Below, piece after piece: positions 23,222 to 34,315 of a stretch of 64,000 nt of DNA (position 1 is its first letter; each line of letters begins with the position of its first letter). Under the pieces are notes generated by a model. The model was given only the letters and a program-made list of their open reading frames with translations. It was not told the origin of the DNA and searched no databases. This DNA is from Paraspadella gotoi (Eukaryota > Chaetognatha), in the NCBI GenBank assembly GCA_051294375.1, contig CM119271.1, positions 16,762,667 through 16,826,666 on the forward strand, read 5' to 3'. Made by a program: the position numbers and the translations under genes.

Positions 23222-23600
23222 TTAGATTCCCATCTTCCTTCTCAAAGAGACCACAGTGGCGAAACGCACAGTTTTTGGCGAGTCTGACCACGGCCAAACA
23301 GAAAATCGCTCTTCGATTTCATCCGAGACGACGCTAGCAGCAGAGAAGGTGGCGTCTTTTGAAGCTTCGGAGTGGCTCGGTCCGCCGCATTCTGATCTGT
23401 CGGGAGCATCGGCCTTCAGTTGAAGAATATCCAGCTTCGTCGGAGAATGCCCTCCGGGGCCAGCCAACAGATCGACAGCAAACTCAGTCAAGTCGAATCC
23501 CAAGAGAAATTCAGTCCTTAAAGAATTTCTCTTCTTTTTCAAACTCGTCTTTCGCAACAAGAATCTGTAGGCAGGAATTGAATTGGTTTATCCCGCAATT
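23222..23600 (-). CDS. Possible coding segment, weakly OAS-like (copy 1)
   Basis: The minus strand is open for 112 codons. Visible phrases in order: FDLTEFAVDLLAGPGG, LDILQLKAD, DATFSAASVV. The spacing of an EF-VDLL phrase followed by F-SAASV, and, in the other copy, by VVRLAKLW, loosely recalls the C-terminal domain of 2'-5' oligoadenylate synthase-like nucleotidyltransferases. I see no N-terminal catalytic GS and D-x-D motifs, and downstream the frame differs between copies by indels. It could be a noisy exon, a pseudogene or chance. The call is tentative. Confidence 0.25.
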
Positions 23601-23613
23601 AATGCCTTGAGGC

Positions 23614-23700
23614 GTGAACTCGGTGGCTCAATGAGTTTTAAATCACATCTTAAGAACGCTGCAGTAGCCGAGTTCAATTCCTAAGATTCGGGTGGCATAT
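23614..23700 (+). repeat. tRNA-like SINE head (copy 1)
   Basis: ACTCGGTGGCTCAATGAG resembles an A-box and CCGAGTTCAATTCC a B-box, about 50 bases apart. The counterpart is at 33770-33850. It does not fold into a complete tRNA. Confidence 0.45.
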
Positions 23701-23994
23701 CCATTGGTAAACATACTAGAAAGAGTAAAACGCATTTGATGAAGTATAAGGCTACAAACTCCTCTGGAGATGTCACAACATTTATGGGAGTTTTTGGGCC
23801 AAATCTTCATTCAATCGCCCAATGCTCCTGAGGATTTGACCGTAAACATGCATAGAGGTCCACCTTTATTTGCTGTTCGAGGCCATAAACTGCCTCGAAC
23901 GCGAGTTAATAGCGTTAAAATCCAACCCATATAACTGAAGAGACAGTGATAATTGGTTATATTGTTAGTGGACAGAACCGTTAATATACAGGAG

Positions 23995-24180
23995 ACCCTG
24001 ACTTGGATCAGGCTGTAACACGTGTTACAGGCGGGTTAAGTGCCCCGTTCCCTGCTTAACTGCTGGGCCGACCACCGGGGCTAGAAACCCAGGACCTTTT
24101 GGGTTGGAAGGCGAATGAACTTGCCTCGCGGCAACCAATGGCACTGATGAACGTTGGTGGATTTTAGTGGAGAAGGCCGG
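23995..24180 (-). mobile_element. tRNA-derived SINE A, copy 3
   Basis: Contains CTGTAACACGTGTTACAG (24013-24030), an 18-bp palindrome, the B-box region (GGGCCGACCACCGGGGCTAG on the plus strand), CCTTTTGGGTTGGAAGG and AACGTTGGTGGATTTTAGTG. Confidence 0.7.
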
Positions 24181-25539
24181 GGTCAAAGAGTGGAGTCTTG
24201 GTGCTACTAAGATTATTTTACATCGTAAAAAATTATGTGAGGATTACTATAATCTATCGTGTAATACAAAGTGTGGTTTAAATTAAAAAATTATATAGAT
24301 GATCTATTGCGAAAATGAATTTAATGCTAAATACACTCTTGTTTGAAAAAAGAATATTGCCGTTAATCGGCGGCGGCCTGGGGTGGGAGAGGAAAGAGAA
24401 GAAGAAAGAGGAGAGAATAGATGGAGGAGAGAGAGGTGCACTGGCATCACCTGAACCTGGTAGAGTTTGAACCAGTATAAGAACAACGCCTAAGCTTGTT
24501 TTCAACTTGGCGAAGAAAAAAAGATAGAGAAAAAATAAGAACTGGTAGATCAGAAGTTCGGCGCTGAAACTTTTTTGTGAATACATTTTCTAATGACTCT
24601 AATCAAATAACTATAAAATTTAAATGTGAAACTATGCTCAACAACATTTACTCATACCTTATTGGTCTGCAAAAATTCGATTCGTATTTTTTAGAAACTA
24701 TACTGATACTATTTCAGGGCATGTTGATGCTTAATTATCGATATATATAATTATATACATTACTTACTACCAATTATAAAATTAAAATTAATAAAAGTGT
24801 TACCAAAGTTAATAAACATTTAAATAGAATAGATAAGACTTACTGACTGACCGACCGACAAAAAAAAGTGAGTTATCGACTATAGAGTTTGCGTCGCAAC
24901 TAAAAATAGGAAATGACAATAAAAAAGAAAATAAAAAGGAAAAATAAAAAGAAAATAAAAAATAAGGCGTCATCGGTTTATCGGTCGAGTCTGAACAAAC
25001 ATTAAAACATCGTAGAATATCGTTTAAAAGAGGAGGAGGAGGAGGAGGAGGGGAGGAGAAGGAGGAGGAGGTGAAGAAGATAACGCTCTGCCTTAGGGAA
25101 AAACAAAGCGACCAAATTAATTTTTCTTTTAAGCATAAGAATTGAAATACGGATTAAGAAGAAAAATTAATTAAATCTATTTCTTTAAAAGTCTCGTTTC
25201 AATTAAACAAAAAAGAACCTCGGAGGATTTTTGTTGTGTTTTTGTTGTTTTGTTGTTCCTTCGTCTTCTCCGTCTCAACCAATTCACCCAATTAGCGTCA
25301 TAATTTTTCAGCTTATTCCATTTTATTCACTTATTCAGACGAAGGTGAGCGTGTGACACTTTGGCCGCTGAGTCACTCTCAACGACTCGGCGCTTTCGAT
25401 CCCTTGGACCCGCAACGACATCTCCATCTCACTGTTCCAATGTTTATATTAAGAGTAATTTATATTAAGGTATTTATTTATTAATTATATTTATATTATA
25501 TATTTAAATTTAAGATCATCACACGTTATCTCTTTGATT

Positions 25540-25788
25540 ATCGTGATCGAAACTGGATCTCACGTTGAGTACAGCATAATGGTATTCGCGGTCGCGTGTC
25601 GAGGCTATTTAAAGCCGAGATGGACGATGACCTTCGTTGACCTTAGAGAGTCAGAGAGAAGAATCAAGGTTGATAAGACTATGACAATTGCCTATACAGG
25701 AGAACCTTCTTGCTTACTATTTGACCAATCAAGGACGGTCCTCACATCCACTACTTTGTTCCTTCTTTCTTTCATTTTTCTACGCACA
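25540..25788. promoter_or_regulatory. Near-identical patch with DR4-like half-sites and a TATA-like box
   Basis: This ~249-bp stretch matches 35650-35890 base for base by eye, while the flanks differ every few tens of bases. It includes GGCTATTTAAAGCC and two TGACCT half-sites (25628-25633 and 25638-25643) four bases apart, the DR4 spacing of nuclear-receptor elements. The regulatory reading is inference. The patch is also open for 91 codons with no recognisable protein. Confidence 0.3.
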
Positions 25789-25995
25789 AATTTTTCTTTT
25801 TTCTTCTAAGTCAAGAAATGATTTGCGAGATTTTATTACAAATTTTATCACAAATTTTATAACAAATTTCAACATTCGATTTTCTTTTTTTCTCGTTCAA
25901 CATCTAAACTTTAAACACTTATTCACTCCCTCGCCTTCATCACTCATTAACTCTCTCTCTCTCTCCTCTCTTTCCTCCTTCTCTCTCTCCTCTCC

Positions 25996-26699
25996 TCTCT
26001 CTTCTTTCTCTCTCTCTCTAACGCTCTTCACGTCTTTCACATCGCGTTTCACCTTTTTTCCCCATTTCACTTCGCTCGCTTTTGACGCGCGGCGACTTCA
26101 CTTAAGCAGACCGCTCACGGGCGCCAAAACGAAGCGTTACTAAGTCAAAACCAAGCAGCCAAGCATGTTTTTACTCGCTCTCCTCGTCTCGCTCTCTTTC
26201 TCACTCTCACTCTCTCTCTAGCGTTTTTCTTTTTCCTCAATGTCCGTTAAAACAGGTGCTGTGACGCACAAGTTCAGAGTAAGAATGATTTTATTCTTCA
26301 GACAACGTTATAAAACAATAACAGTCAAAATGCTCAGATGCTAAGTCTATTACAATGGTTAGTTTACAAGGTCAAACGGTTTGACCCATAAATGGTCAAC
26401 CGTTTATGACGCATAAATAAGTTGGGGGAAATGAGGCGAGGTAAGGTTGGTAAGGTCAATGTGGTTTGATCCAAGGTTGCGTTGTTCTAGATGTTCGATC
26501 TCTCTCACAACAACAACAAAGAGAGAGAGAGAGATGGAGGGTCGATGCAGTTGGCACAAGAAAAATGGAGTCCAGATGAAAGAGAATTTGAATAATGCCG
26601 CCAGGAAAAAGAAGATAATTTCTTTGTCGCCGTCTTCTTCGTTCTTGTCGTCGTCGTCGTCTTCGTCTTTGTGGTCGTTATCGTCGTCGTTATCGTCGT
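25996..26699. other. Gene-free stretch
   Basis: CT-rich (25950-26030, 26165-26230) then mixed DNA with TGCTGTGACGCACAAG, a GGTCAACCG/GGTCAAACGG cluster (26365-26410) and GTCGTCGTC (26640-26700). Nothing recognised. Confidence 0.55.
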
Positions 26700-26784
26700 C
26701 TGTGAACGATGATGGCCGATCCGGAAAAAAAAATGGCAAGAGGGGGAATTAGTGAACATTCTTTCCTCTGTCCGTCTTTCTCTC

Positions 26785-26852
<68 letters not shown>

Positions 26853-27046
26853 TTCTCTCTCATTTTTTGCCTTTCTTTCTGTCCCTTTCAGTTTGTCTAA
26901 TGTCTATATTGGTTTTCTGTTTCTTTCTGTCCCGTTTTTCACCCGATCTTTCTATCCCTACATCGAAAATGTTCTATCCAATTTTCCCTTGCTCAAAATC
27001 TGTATCCAACAACTTCCTGAGGCTCGATTATCCAATACGCTCTCTC

Positions 27047-27124
<78 letters not shown>

Positions 27125-27180
27125 TTTCTCTCGTCATCGCTTCCATCGGACAAGTGGAGTAGATATTTCCTGGTGTTCAC
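26700..27180 (-). repeat. Inverted copy of 17450-17990
   Basis: AAATGGCAAGAGGGGGAATT, a long (CT)n run (26779-26850), TTCTGTCCC, CATCGAAAATGTTCTATCC, ACTTCCTGAGGCTCGATTAT and TCTTTCTCTCGTCATCGC mirror the other arm. Confidence 0.8.
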
Positions 27181-28106
27181 ACACTTTATTTGTAATAGTT
27201 GCTAATTTGGTTTGCTTTAGGTAAGATTTATAGTATTTTGAGTACCTGAATCTATTTTTAAATTTAAACCCAAATTACTATTTTTATTTGATTGATAGAA
27301 CAGGGTATAAATGTTGGTCAGTTTGCGCAATTACGGTAACGAATGAGTTTTTACTGCGTCCTAAAACATTCAGCACACACTCTGTAAATAAAGTCAAACT
27401 AATATAAGCAATATAAGATTTATAATATAAAATACACAAAGTTTGAACCGATTTAACACAAATAATTTTCGATATTTTCCAACCAAAGAAGCATGGCCCT
27501 CGCCTTGTACATAATATTTCAGCGTTGGCTGTCGACACTTCAGAAGTGAACTCTACCATAACAACATTATTTGCGTCGCGAACTCAACTGAGATTTAGTG
27601 CACTCCGAGAGGAAAAAATTACATCCGGACACAGGAGAGAGGAGGGAAGAGGAAGGGGAATGTGACAGAAGAGGAGGATAAAGAGGAAGGAGGAAAAAAG
27701 AGAGACGGAGGAGAGGGAGGTAGGAGGGAGGCAAAGGTAGAAGTGGAAGGAGGAAGGATGCATTGAGGAGGAGGGGAAAGAGGGAGAGTAGAGGAAGAAG
27801 GAGAGTGGAGGAAGCTGGGAAGAGGAGGGAGATGGTGAACGACGGATGACGGACGGATAACGGACGGACGACGGATTGAGCGACGGACAGCATAGAGCGA
27901 CGAGCGACTGTCTAGAGTAATGAGGGGACGATGACCGACGATGACGACCGATAACGACGGACGATAATGAGCGACGGATGAGTGAAAGGACAACGACGAT
28001 GACTATAACGACGATAGCACGATGAGACGACAACAGACGACGGATGACCGTAAGCCGGTGACGGACATGACGATGACCGAGAGACAACGAGACAGGAGTG
28101 ATCTCG
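27181..28106. other. Gene-free stretch before the gap
   Basis: AT-rich DNA (27190-27560), then AGG/GGA-rich (27600-27830), then GACGGACG/GACGATGACG-rich (27836-28100). The last two parts resemble 16670-17220 in reverse orientation. Confidence 0.5.
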
Positions 28107-28131
28107 NNNNNNNNNNNNNNNNNNNNNNNNN
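28107..28131. other. 25-N assembly gap at the start of 8-kb copy 2
   Basis: Position coincides with the beginning of the duplicated block 28132-35995. Confidence 0.99.
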
Positions 28132-28199
28132 TCTTTGGCGACGTCGTTCGCTTCAGACTTTCCTTCCATTAAAGATGATGAAAAAATGCATGAAAGCCG

Positions 28200-28810
28200 A
28201 TCGGGGGAAAAAGGAGGGGTGGAAGGAGGGAGGAAAGGGGGAGATAGGGAGGAAAGGGGAAGTGAACGAGAGAGGTGGAAGAAAGGGAGGTAGGAAGAAA
28301 AAAGAGAAGAAGAGGAAAAAAATGGAGGAAAGAAAAAAAAAGAGAAAGGAGGAAGAAATTGAGGAAAAGATAAAAGAGAAAAGAGGGGAAGAAAGGAAGG
28401 GGGAAGATAGGGAAGCAGGAAAAGAAAGGGAGGAAAGAGAAAAAAGAAGAGGGGAAGAAAAAAAAGAAGAGGAAAGAAAGGGAGGAAAGAGATAAAAAGG
28501 AGAGGGGAAGAAACAGAAGAAAAGGAAAAAAAGGGAGGAAAGAGAAAAAAGAAGAGTGAAAAAAAGAAGAGGAAAAAAGGGAGGAAAGAGAAAAAAAGGA
28601 CAGGGGAAGAAAGAGAAGAAGAGGGAAAAAAGGGAGGAAAGAGAAAAAAGAAGAGGGGAAAAAAAGAAGAGGAAAGAAAGGGAGGAAAGAGAAAAAAAGG
28701 ACAGGGGAAGAAAGAGAAGAAGAGGGAAAAAAGGGAGGAAAGAGAAAAAAGGGAGGAAGGAGGAAGAAAAATAATGAGGAAGAGGAAGTATGAGGGAGAG
28801 AAAGGAGGAA
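28200..28810 (+). repeat. Homopurine tract, copy 2
   Basis: About 600 bp with very few pyrimidines on the plus strand; irregular units such as GGGAGGAAAGAGAAAAAAG and GACAGGGGAAGAAAGAGAAG. Confidence 0.9.
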
Positions 28811-29115
28811 AGGGGACTCATGAGGGGATCATTCACTTAGTGGTCTACCCAAAACTACAATAAGAAAACGATTAAGATTAGAAAATTCTAGGTTCAAACT
28901 TTGGGGCTGAGATCAAAGTAGGTTTTTAAAGCAGCAATGAAAATCCTTATCAAGGGTAGAGATAAAATTATTGATCAATAAAAAAATATTGAAAAGTTTT
29001 TTTTTGTTGAGAAAGAAAACGTTTATTGATTTTGGTTTAAGTGTGAAGTGAAGTAGAAAGGAAAAGAAAGGAGATAAAGAAAGAGTAAAACTAATGGATG
29101 TTACAAAGATAAAAA

Positions 29116-29175
29116 AATCTAATGAAATTAGATGCAGAAAAATACTTATTTTTCTGCATCTAATTTCATTAGATT
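29116..29175. repeat. 29-bp perfect inverted repeat with a 2-base centre
   Basis: The left arm starting AATCTAATGAAATTAGATGC (29116-29144) is exactly the reverse complement of 29147-29175. The copy-1 equivalent at about 18937-18996 is imperfect. It could be a hairpin RNA, an element terminus or a replication-slippage product. Confidence 0.85.
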
Positions 29176-30035
29176 GATTGATTTATTTTGCTCAAAAGGT
29201 GAAAGTTTACCGCAATGAAAAAATAATTGTTAATAAGATGAACATTATAAATGTGTACCTACAAGAAAGAGAGAGAGAGAGATAATAAAAAGACACAAAC
29301 AAAAAGAGAGAGAGGGAGAGAGAAAGAGACAGAGAACGAGGGAAAGAGAGAGAGAGAGAGAGATTGATTGATTAATTTTTAATTGATTGATTGGTTAATT
29401 CTAATAATATTTATAGGTAATGGATTTTTAAATTATTCACTGTATTTTACTGTATCTCGATAGCCTGTAACAATTTTGCATAGATTTTTTAGGATAACTT
29501 CTGTAAAGACTCAGGGAATAAAAAAAAATATTCAGATGGGCTGAAATCAATAATATTTTTCAGCTTTTAGCTTGCATTGCGTCAAAGGCAGATTAAAGAA
29601 AGAGAATTATTCTTCTATTTTATGGATTCAAAAAGAGGAAAAACTTGAGGCTATCTTTTCTGAGAGTGCCCCATATCTGTAGATTTTTGCCAGAATTTAA
29701 TTTAAACATTAATATTTAACCTAAACATGTAATATTAATAATAACCCAATCTTTAAACCTGATCTCTAACCCAAATACCTAACCCTAATAACTACACAAA
29801 TACCTAACCTTAATCACTAACCCTTCAAACCTCATCTTTAATCCCAAAAATAAACTTAATTCACAATTTAAGAGGAAATGGGGAGTTCTCGGAAAATAAG
29901 CAAAACCAAAAATTCAAATCGCTCAACAGAAATAAAAAGGTTTGAGTCTCTCTTCATTTGCAGAAGGAAAATAACTTTTTTTATTTCAACACGAAATCAA
30001 GGTGCTTCAAGCCATTTTTATCTCTTTGTTTCTCT

Positions 30036-30105
<70 letters not shown>

Positions 30106-30202
30106 ATCTGACGATTTGCGTTTTTCCGTCGTCCTGTTCTCGCTAATTAATTCACGGAAGCCAATGAATTTGTTGCTGGTTTAAATTCTTAGCTCGCGAT
30201 TG

Positions 30203-30235
<33 letters not shown>

Positions 30236-30734
30236 TCTCTCTCTCTTCTCTCCCCCCCTCCTCCCCCCCTCTTTCTTTCTTCCTTCACTCCCAAATCCCA
30301 ATTTTCAACCTTCCCTTTTTCTTCACCAAATTAAATTCCGACATCTTGCGAGACACAATTAATGAGGCAAAAACCGTTCAAAGTTGAAAAGTCGATTCGA
30401 ATACGTAATGATTTTAAAGAAAAATAAGTTAAATTATATTCAATAAAATGTTCAATTAAAACTATAAACCGCTTAGTCCACTTATTCTGGCACTATTTTC
30501 CAAAAGGGCCCCGTTTGTGTTCCTAATCCCTGAACCTTATCTCTCACCTAACCTGTAATAGTGCGCCTTTTTTAGCACACATATTCTGGCACTATTTTCT
30601 GAAAGTGACCAATTTTTATTCTGAATCCCTCATCTCTAATCTCTTATCAAATATCTTACCCAATCCTCGGGCGCTTTTGGAAAATATGAAAAAATTAATA
30701 AAACATAAATCGCTTAACACAGCAGTAGTAGTGT

Positions 30735-31220
30735 GGGTATTATCATATCAGAACCTCGAATTATGATAAATTATGCAAAAAAATGATGTTCGTCTGTCTT
30801 TCGGTCCGTCCGTCCGTCCATCCGTCCGTCCGTCCGTACTCAGCTTTGAACGCCAATTACTCATGAATGTATGGGGCGTTTGACTTGAAATTTTGTATAT
30901 GGGTAGGAAAGTGAGTGATTGAGCAGGAAAATAAGTTTCGATGGAATCGTCCAAGTGGAAATGAGTTAAAATTAAAAAAAATTTCACTATTTGATCATGC
31001 TTTTTTTATATTTAATGTAAATTCAAGCTGTATCAATTAATTATTGATAAATTAATAATTATTAATTATTTTGTAATTAATTTATTTAATAATTATTTTG
31101 TGATCAAGATTGTTGTTTTGTGATTGAGAGGCTAGACAAAGTGAAAAACGTTCTTGACAGGAATAAAAAAAAATAATATTAATTAATTATTTAATTTATA
31201 AATTATTTAATTATCTGATC
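30735..31220 (-). repeat. Dispersed (GGAC)n element, clean copy on the minus strand
   Basis: In plus-strand order: CGAATTATGATAAATTATGC, CCGTCCGTCC tract (30800-30837), GAACGCCAATTACTCATGAA, GTTTCGATGGAATCGTCC, AGTGGAAATGAG, then AT-rich TTAATTATTGATAAATTAAT. Confidence 0.8.
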
Positions 31221-32214
31221 AGCTGCTTATTACTAATAATCGTGGGCAGATCCGTTTGCTCAAACTTGTTTATTAATTATCCTGCGATGTAATGACAATA
31301 GAGCATACAATATACAACATACAACAAACGCAAATATGCACCAATATTGCAACTTTCAGTCCGACGCACTAATTAACTCCATTTTTTTATTCCCAGGGCA
31401 TTTTCGCTAATCGACATTAGGAACAGGAAAAGCAAGCAACATCCGAGGCTCCATCAAGCTCATAAACGATAATGAACTCATTAAAAAAAAGGAATCGGTT
31501 GAACTCACCTGAAAGTAGGTCCGTCACGTTCGGGCAGCGAAAGGCAAAAAAGGGAAAAAAATGAAATAAAAAATAATGATTTGTCCATTTTACTCCAATA
31601 TTAAGATTAGGATACGTCGCTCGGTTGGCAACTTCGTTTCCCTACTCTTCTGATTGGCTGACGATGCGCGTTTCTGATTGGCTAGTCGCCTCGCTTTTTT
31701 ATCGTTATAACCTTTGTTAAAAAAAATGTTTAGTTATGAAACCGAATCATAATTTTTGGGGGTTTTAAACTAACTCTCTCTGTCTCTATAATTCTGTCTC
31801 TGACTCTATCTGCTTCTTCTGCCCACGAATTTGCTCATAAGAAATCAGTCTATTCTCTTGATACGAGATATTATAATTCACGAAAATGTAATAAATTTTG
31901 TGCAACACAATATTCATTTTGAATTTTTTAAATGTAAGTTGGGAAGATATTGAAACGATAAACTATTTCGTAAATTATTAAGTAAAAACTGAAAGTAAGC
32001 AAGACACTAAGGCAGGTCTATTCATCAATTGATATTATCAATAAAAAATAGAAAATATTGTTCAATAAATCTGATTTGATAAAGCATACTAGGAATAATT
32101 CAACCAATTTTTGACTAATGAATCATTTGTTATTGTGAGCTTTAAATAAAACAATCGAAAAATTTTTAAAAATGACCAAAAAAATCAGTGAATTAATCAA
32201 TCTTTTAATTATTA

Positions 32215-32650
32215 ATTCAACAATTATTTCATCAATCAGTCAACCAATTCTTCAATCTGTCCATATATTGCTCAATCAATGAATCAATCAATCAACCCAT
32301 GAATCAATCCATTAATCCATCTATCAGTCATTCTTTCACTCAATAAATAAATCAATCAATAATTAAATCAATCAATAAATCATTCAATCTATATATTAAT
32401 CTTGATACATTGAACCATCATTCAATCAATTAATCAATAAAAATATTAATCAAACTACATATCTATCTATCAATGCATCAATCAATAAATTAGTTAATCC
32501 ATTAACCAGTTATTCTATCACTCAATCAATTTATTAAACAATAAATTAGTCAATCAATAAATCATTCATTCTATTAATAAATCAACCCATTATTCAATCC
32601 ATGAAACTCCAATCAACTCCAATCAACTCCAATCAAAACCAATCATATCC
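32215..32650 (+). repeat. Degenerate (AATC)n tetranucleotide array
   Basis: About 435 bp of CAATCAATCAATAAATCA-type sequence ending in three AATCAACTCC units. The counterpart at 21960-22460 is noisier. Confidence 0.85.
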
Positions 32651-32795
32651 TCTCAATTCCGTCCAACGGCGGAGTAAGCGAGTAAGTTGATAAGGCGAGG
32701 AGATTTTGATAAGGGTTCGCAGGGTCGAGGAGAAGAGGAGATTGCGTGGAGAGAGAGGGAGTGATGGAGGATTTGGGGGACAATCTCGGGGGTGG

Positions 32796-32828
<33 letters not shown>

Positions 32829-32899
32829 TAAAGAGAAAGATTTTAATAATTAAAAAATGTATCTAAAAACATTCTCTCCTCTTTTATCTTGTACGTATA

Positions 32900-32951
<52 letters not shown>

Positions 32952-33114
32952 TATTTACAAAGGGAAAATACATGCATAAATTGTAAATTGGAAAGATTTC
33001 ATATGATGAATGCCTAAATTCGTAGACTTAAATGTAATAAAGTAGCTTTTTATGGCCTATTGTTTTATTTTGTGCCTAAAGCCCCATAGAATAAATTTCA
33101 AAAAAAAAAAAAAA

Positions 33115-33183
<69 letters not shown>

Positions 33184-33375
33184 TCGAATCAGAGAACCTT
33201 ATCTTCGTTTCTCTCAATTCCTTAATTGATTTTTCAAAAAAGTCTCAAACGCTCCATAAAAAGTCGCCGCTCCGCCGCTGCCGCTGCCACTGCCGCCGCG
33301 CCGCTTTGCTCTCCGCTCTTCCTTCTCCGCCGCAGCCACGGTTAACAACTGATTTATTAAATGAATGGATAATTT

Positions 33376-33710
33376 TTATATTGGTTGTACCAATTTCATA
33401 TAATAGATTCCCCATACTTCCTTCTCAAAGACCACAGTGCGAAACCACAGTTTGGCGAGTCTGACCACGGCCAAACAGAAATCGCTCTTCGATTTCATCC
33501 AGACGACGCTAGCAGCAGAGAAGGTGGCGTTCTTTGAAGCTTCGAGTGGCTCGTCCGCGCATTCGATCTTGCGGAGATCGGCCTTCAGTTGAAGAATATC
33601 CAGTCTTCGTCGGAGATGCCTCCGCCGCCACCAGATCGACATGAACTCAGTCCAAGTCGAATCCCAAGAGAAATTCAGTCTTACGAATTTCCTTCTTTTT
33701 CAAACTCGTC
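33376..33710 (-). CDS. Possible coding segment, weakly OAS-like (copy 2)
   Basis: Open for 88 codons on the minus strand: LDILQLKADLRKIECADEP, then ATFSAASVVWMKSKSDF, VVRLAKLWFRTVVFEKEVWG and YYMKLVQPI before a stop. SAAS followed about 20 residues later by RLAKLW resembles the conserved helix of OAS-type nucleotidyltransferase C-terminal domains (ser-x-x-phe, then arg-leu-val-lys-x-trp). The last nine codons overlap the terminal hairpin sequence of the foldback repeat family, so the natural 3' end may be replaced by a repeat. A third fragment, inverted, begins at 37094. The family call is a guess from short motifs. Confidence 0.28.
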
Positions 33711-34144
33711 TTTCGCAACAAAATCTGTAGCAGGAATTGCATTGGTTTATCCCGCAATTAATCCTTGAGGCGTGACTCGGTGGCTCAATGAGTTAAATCA
33801 TCATCTTAAGAACGCTGAGTAGCGAGTTCAATTCTAATTCGGTGCATATCCATTGGGTAAACAATATAGAAAGAGTAGCAACCCTTTGATGAAGTATAAG
33901 GCTACAAACTCCTCTGGAGATGTCACAACATTTATGGGCAGTTTTTGGCCATCTTCATTCAATCCCAATGCTCCTGAGGATGACCGTAAACTGCATAGAG
34001 GGTCCACCCTTTATTGCTGTTCGAGGCCATAAACTGCCTCGAACGCGAGTTAATAGCGTTAAATCCCAACCCGATAACTGAAGAGACAGTGATAATTGTT
34101 ATATGTTAGTGACAGAACCGTTCAATATAAGGAGACCCTGAGCT

Positions 34145-34315
34145 TCGGATCAGGCTGTAACACCGTGTTACAGGCGGGTTAAGAGCCCCGTCCCTCTTAA
34201 CTGCTGGGCGACCACCGGGCTAGAACCCAGGACCTTTGGGTTGGAAGGCGAATGACTTGCCTCCGGCACCAATGGCCACTGATGAACGGTTGGTGGATTT
34301 TAGTGAGAAGGCGGG
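34145..34315 (-). mobile_element. tRNA-derived SINE A, best-preserved copy
   Basis: The minus strand reads CCACCAACCGTTCATCAGTG, GGTGCCGGAGGCAAGTCATT, CCAACCCAAAGGTCCTGGGT, then a T-arm/B-box ending GGTGGTCGCCC, and CTGTAACACGGTGTTACAG (34155-34173), a perfect 19-bp palindrome. Confidence 0.75.

Larger units (their letters stand above)
17995..25995. repeat. Copy 1 of an ~8-kb direct duplication
   Basis: Collinear with 28132-35995 at an offset of about 10.1 kb throughout: GCGACGTCGTTTCGCTTCAG, a homopurine tract, a short hairpin, the telomere-like motif, a dispersed element (20540-21010), an AATC-rich array, GC-rich DNA (23080-23160), an OAS-like segment, SINE A (23995-24180), an AGG tract (25030-25070) and the near-identical patch 25540-25788. 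Frequent single-base differences elsewhere. Confidence 0.95.

Noticed and set aside
28153-28836. 227-codon Phe/Ser/Leu-rich frame on the minus strand, apparently a membrane protein
   Set aside because: It is the translation of the complement of a homopurine tract; composition alone explains the hydrophobicity.
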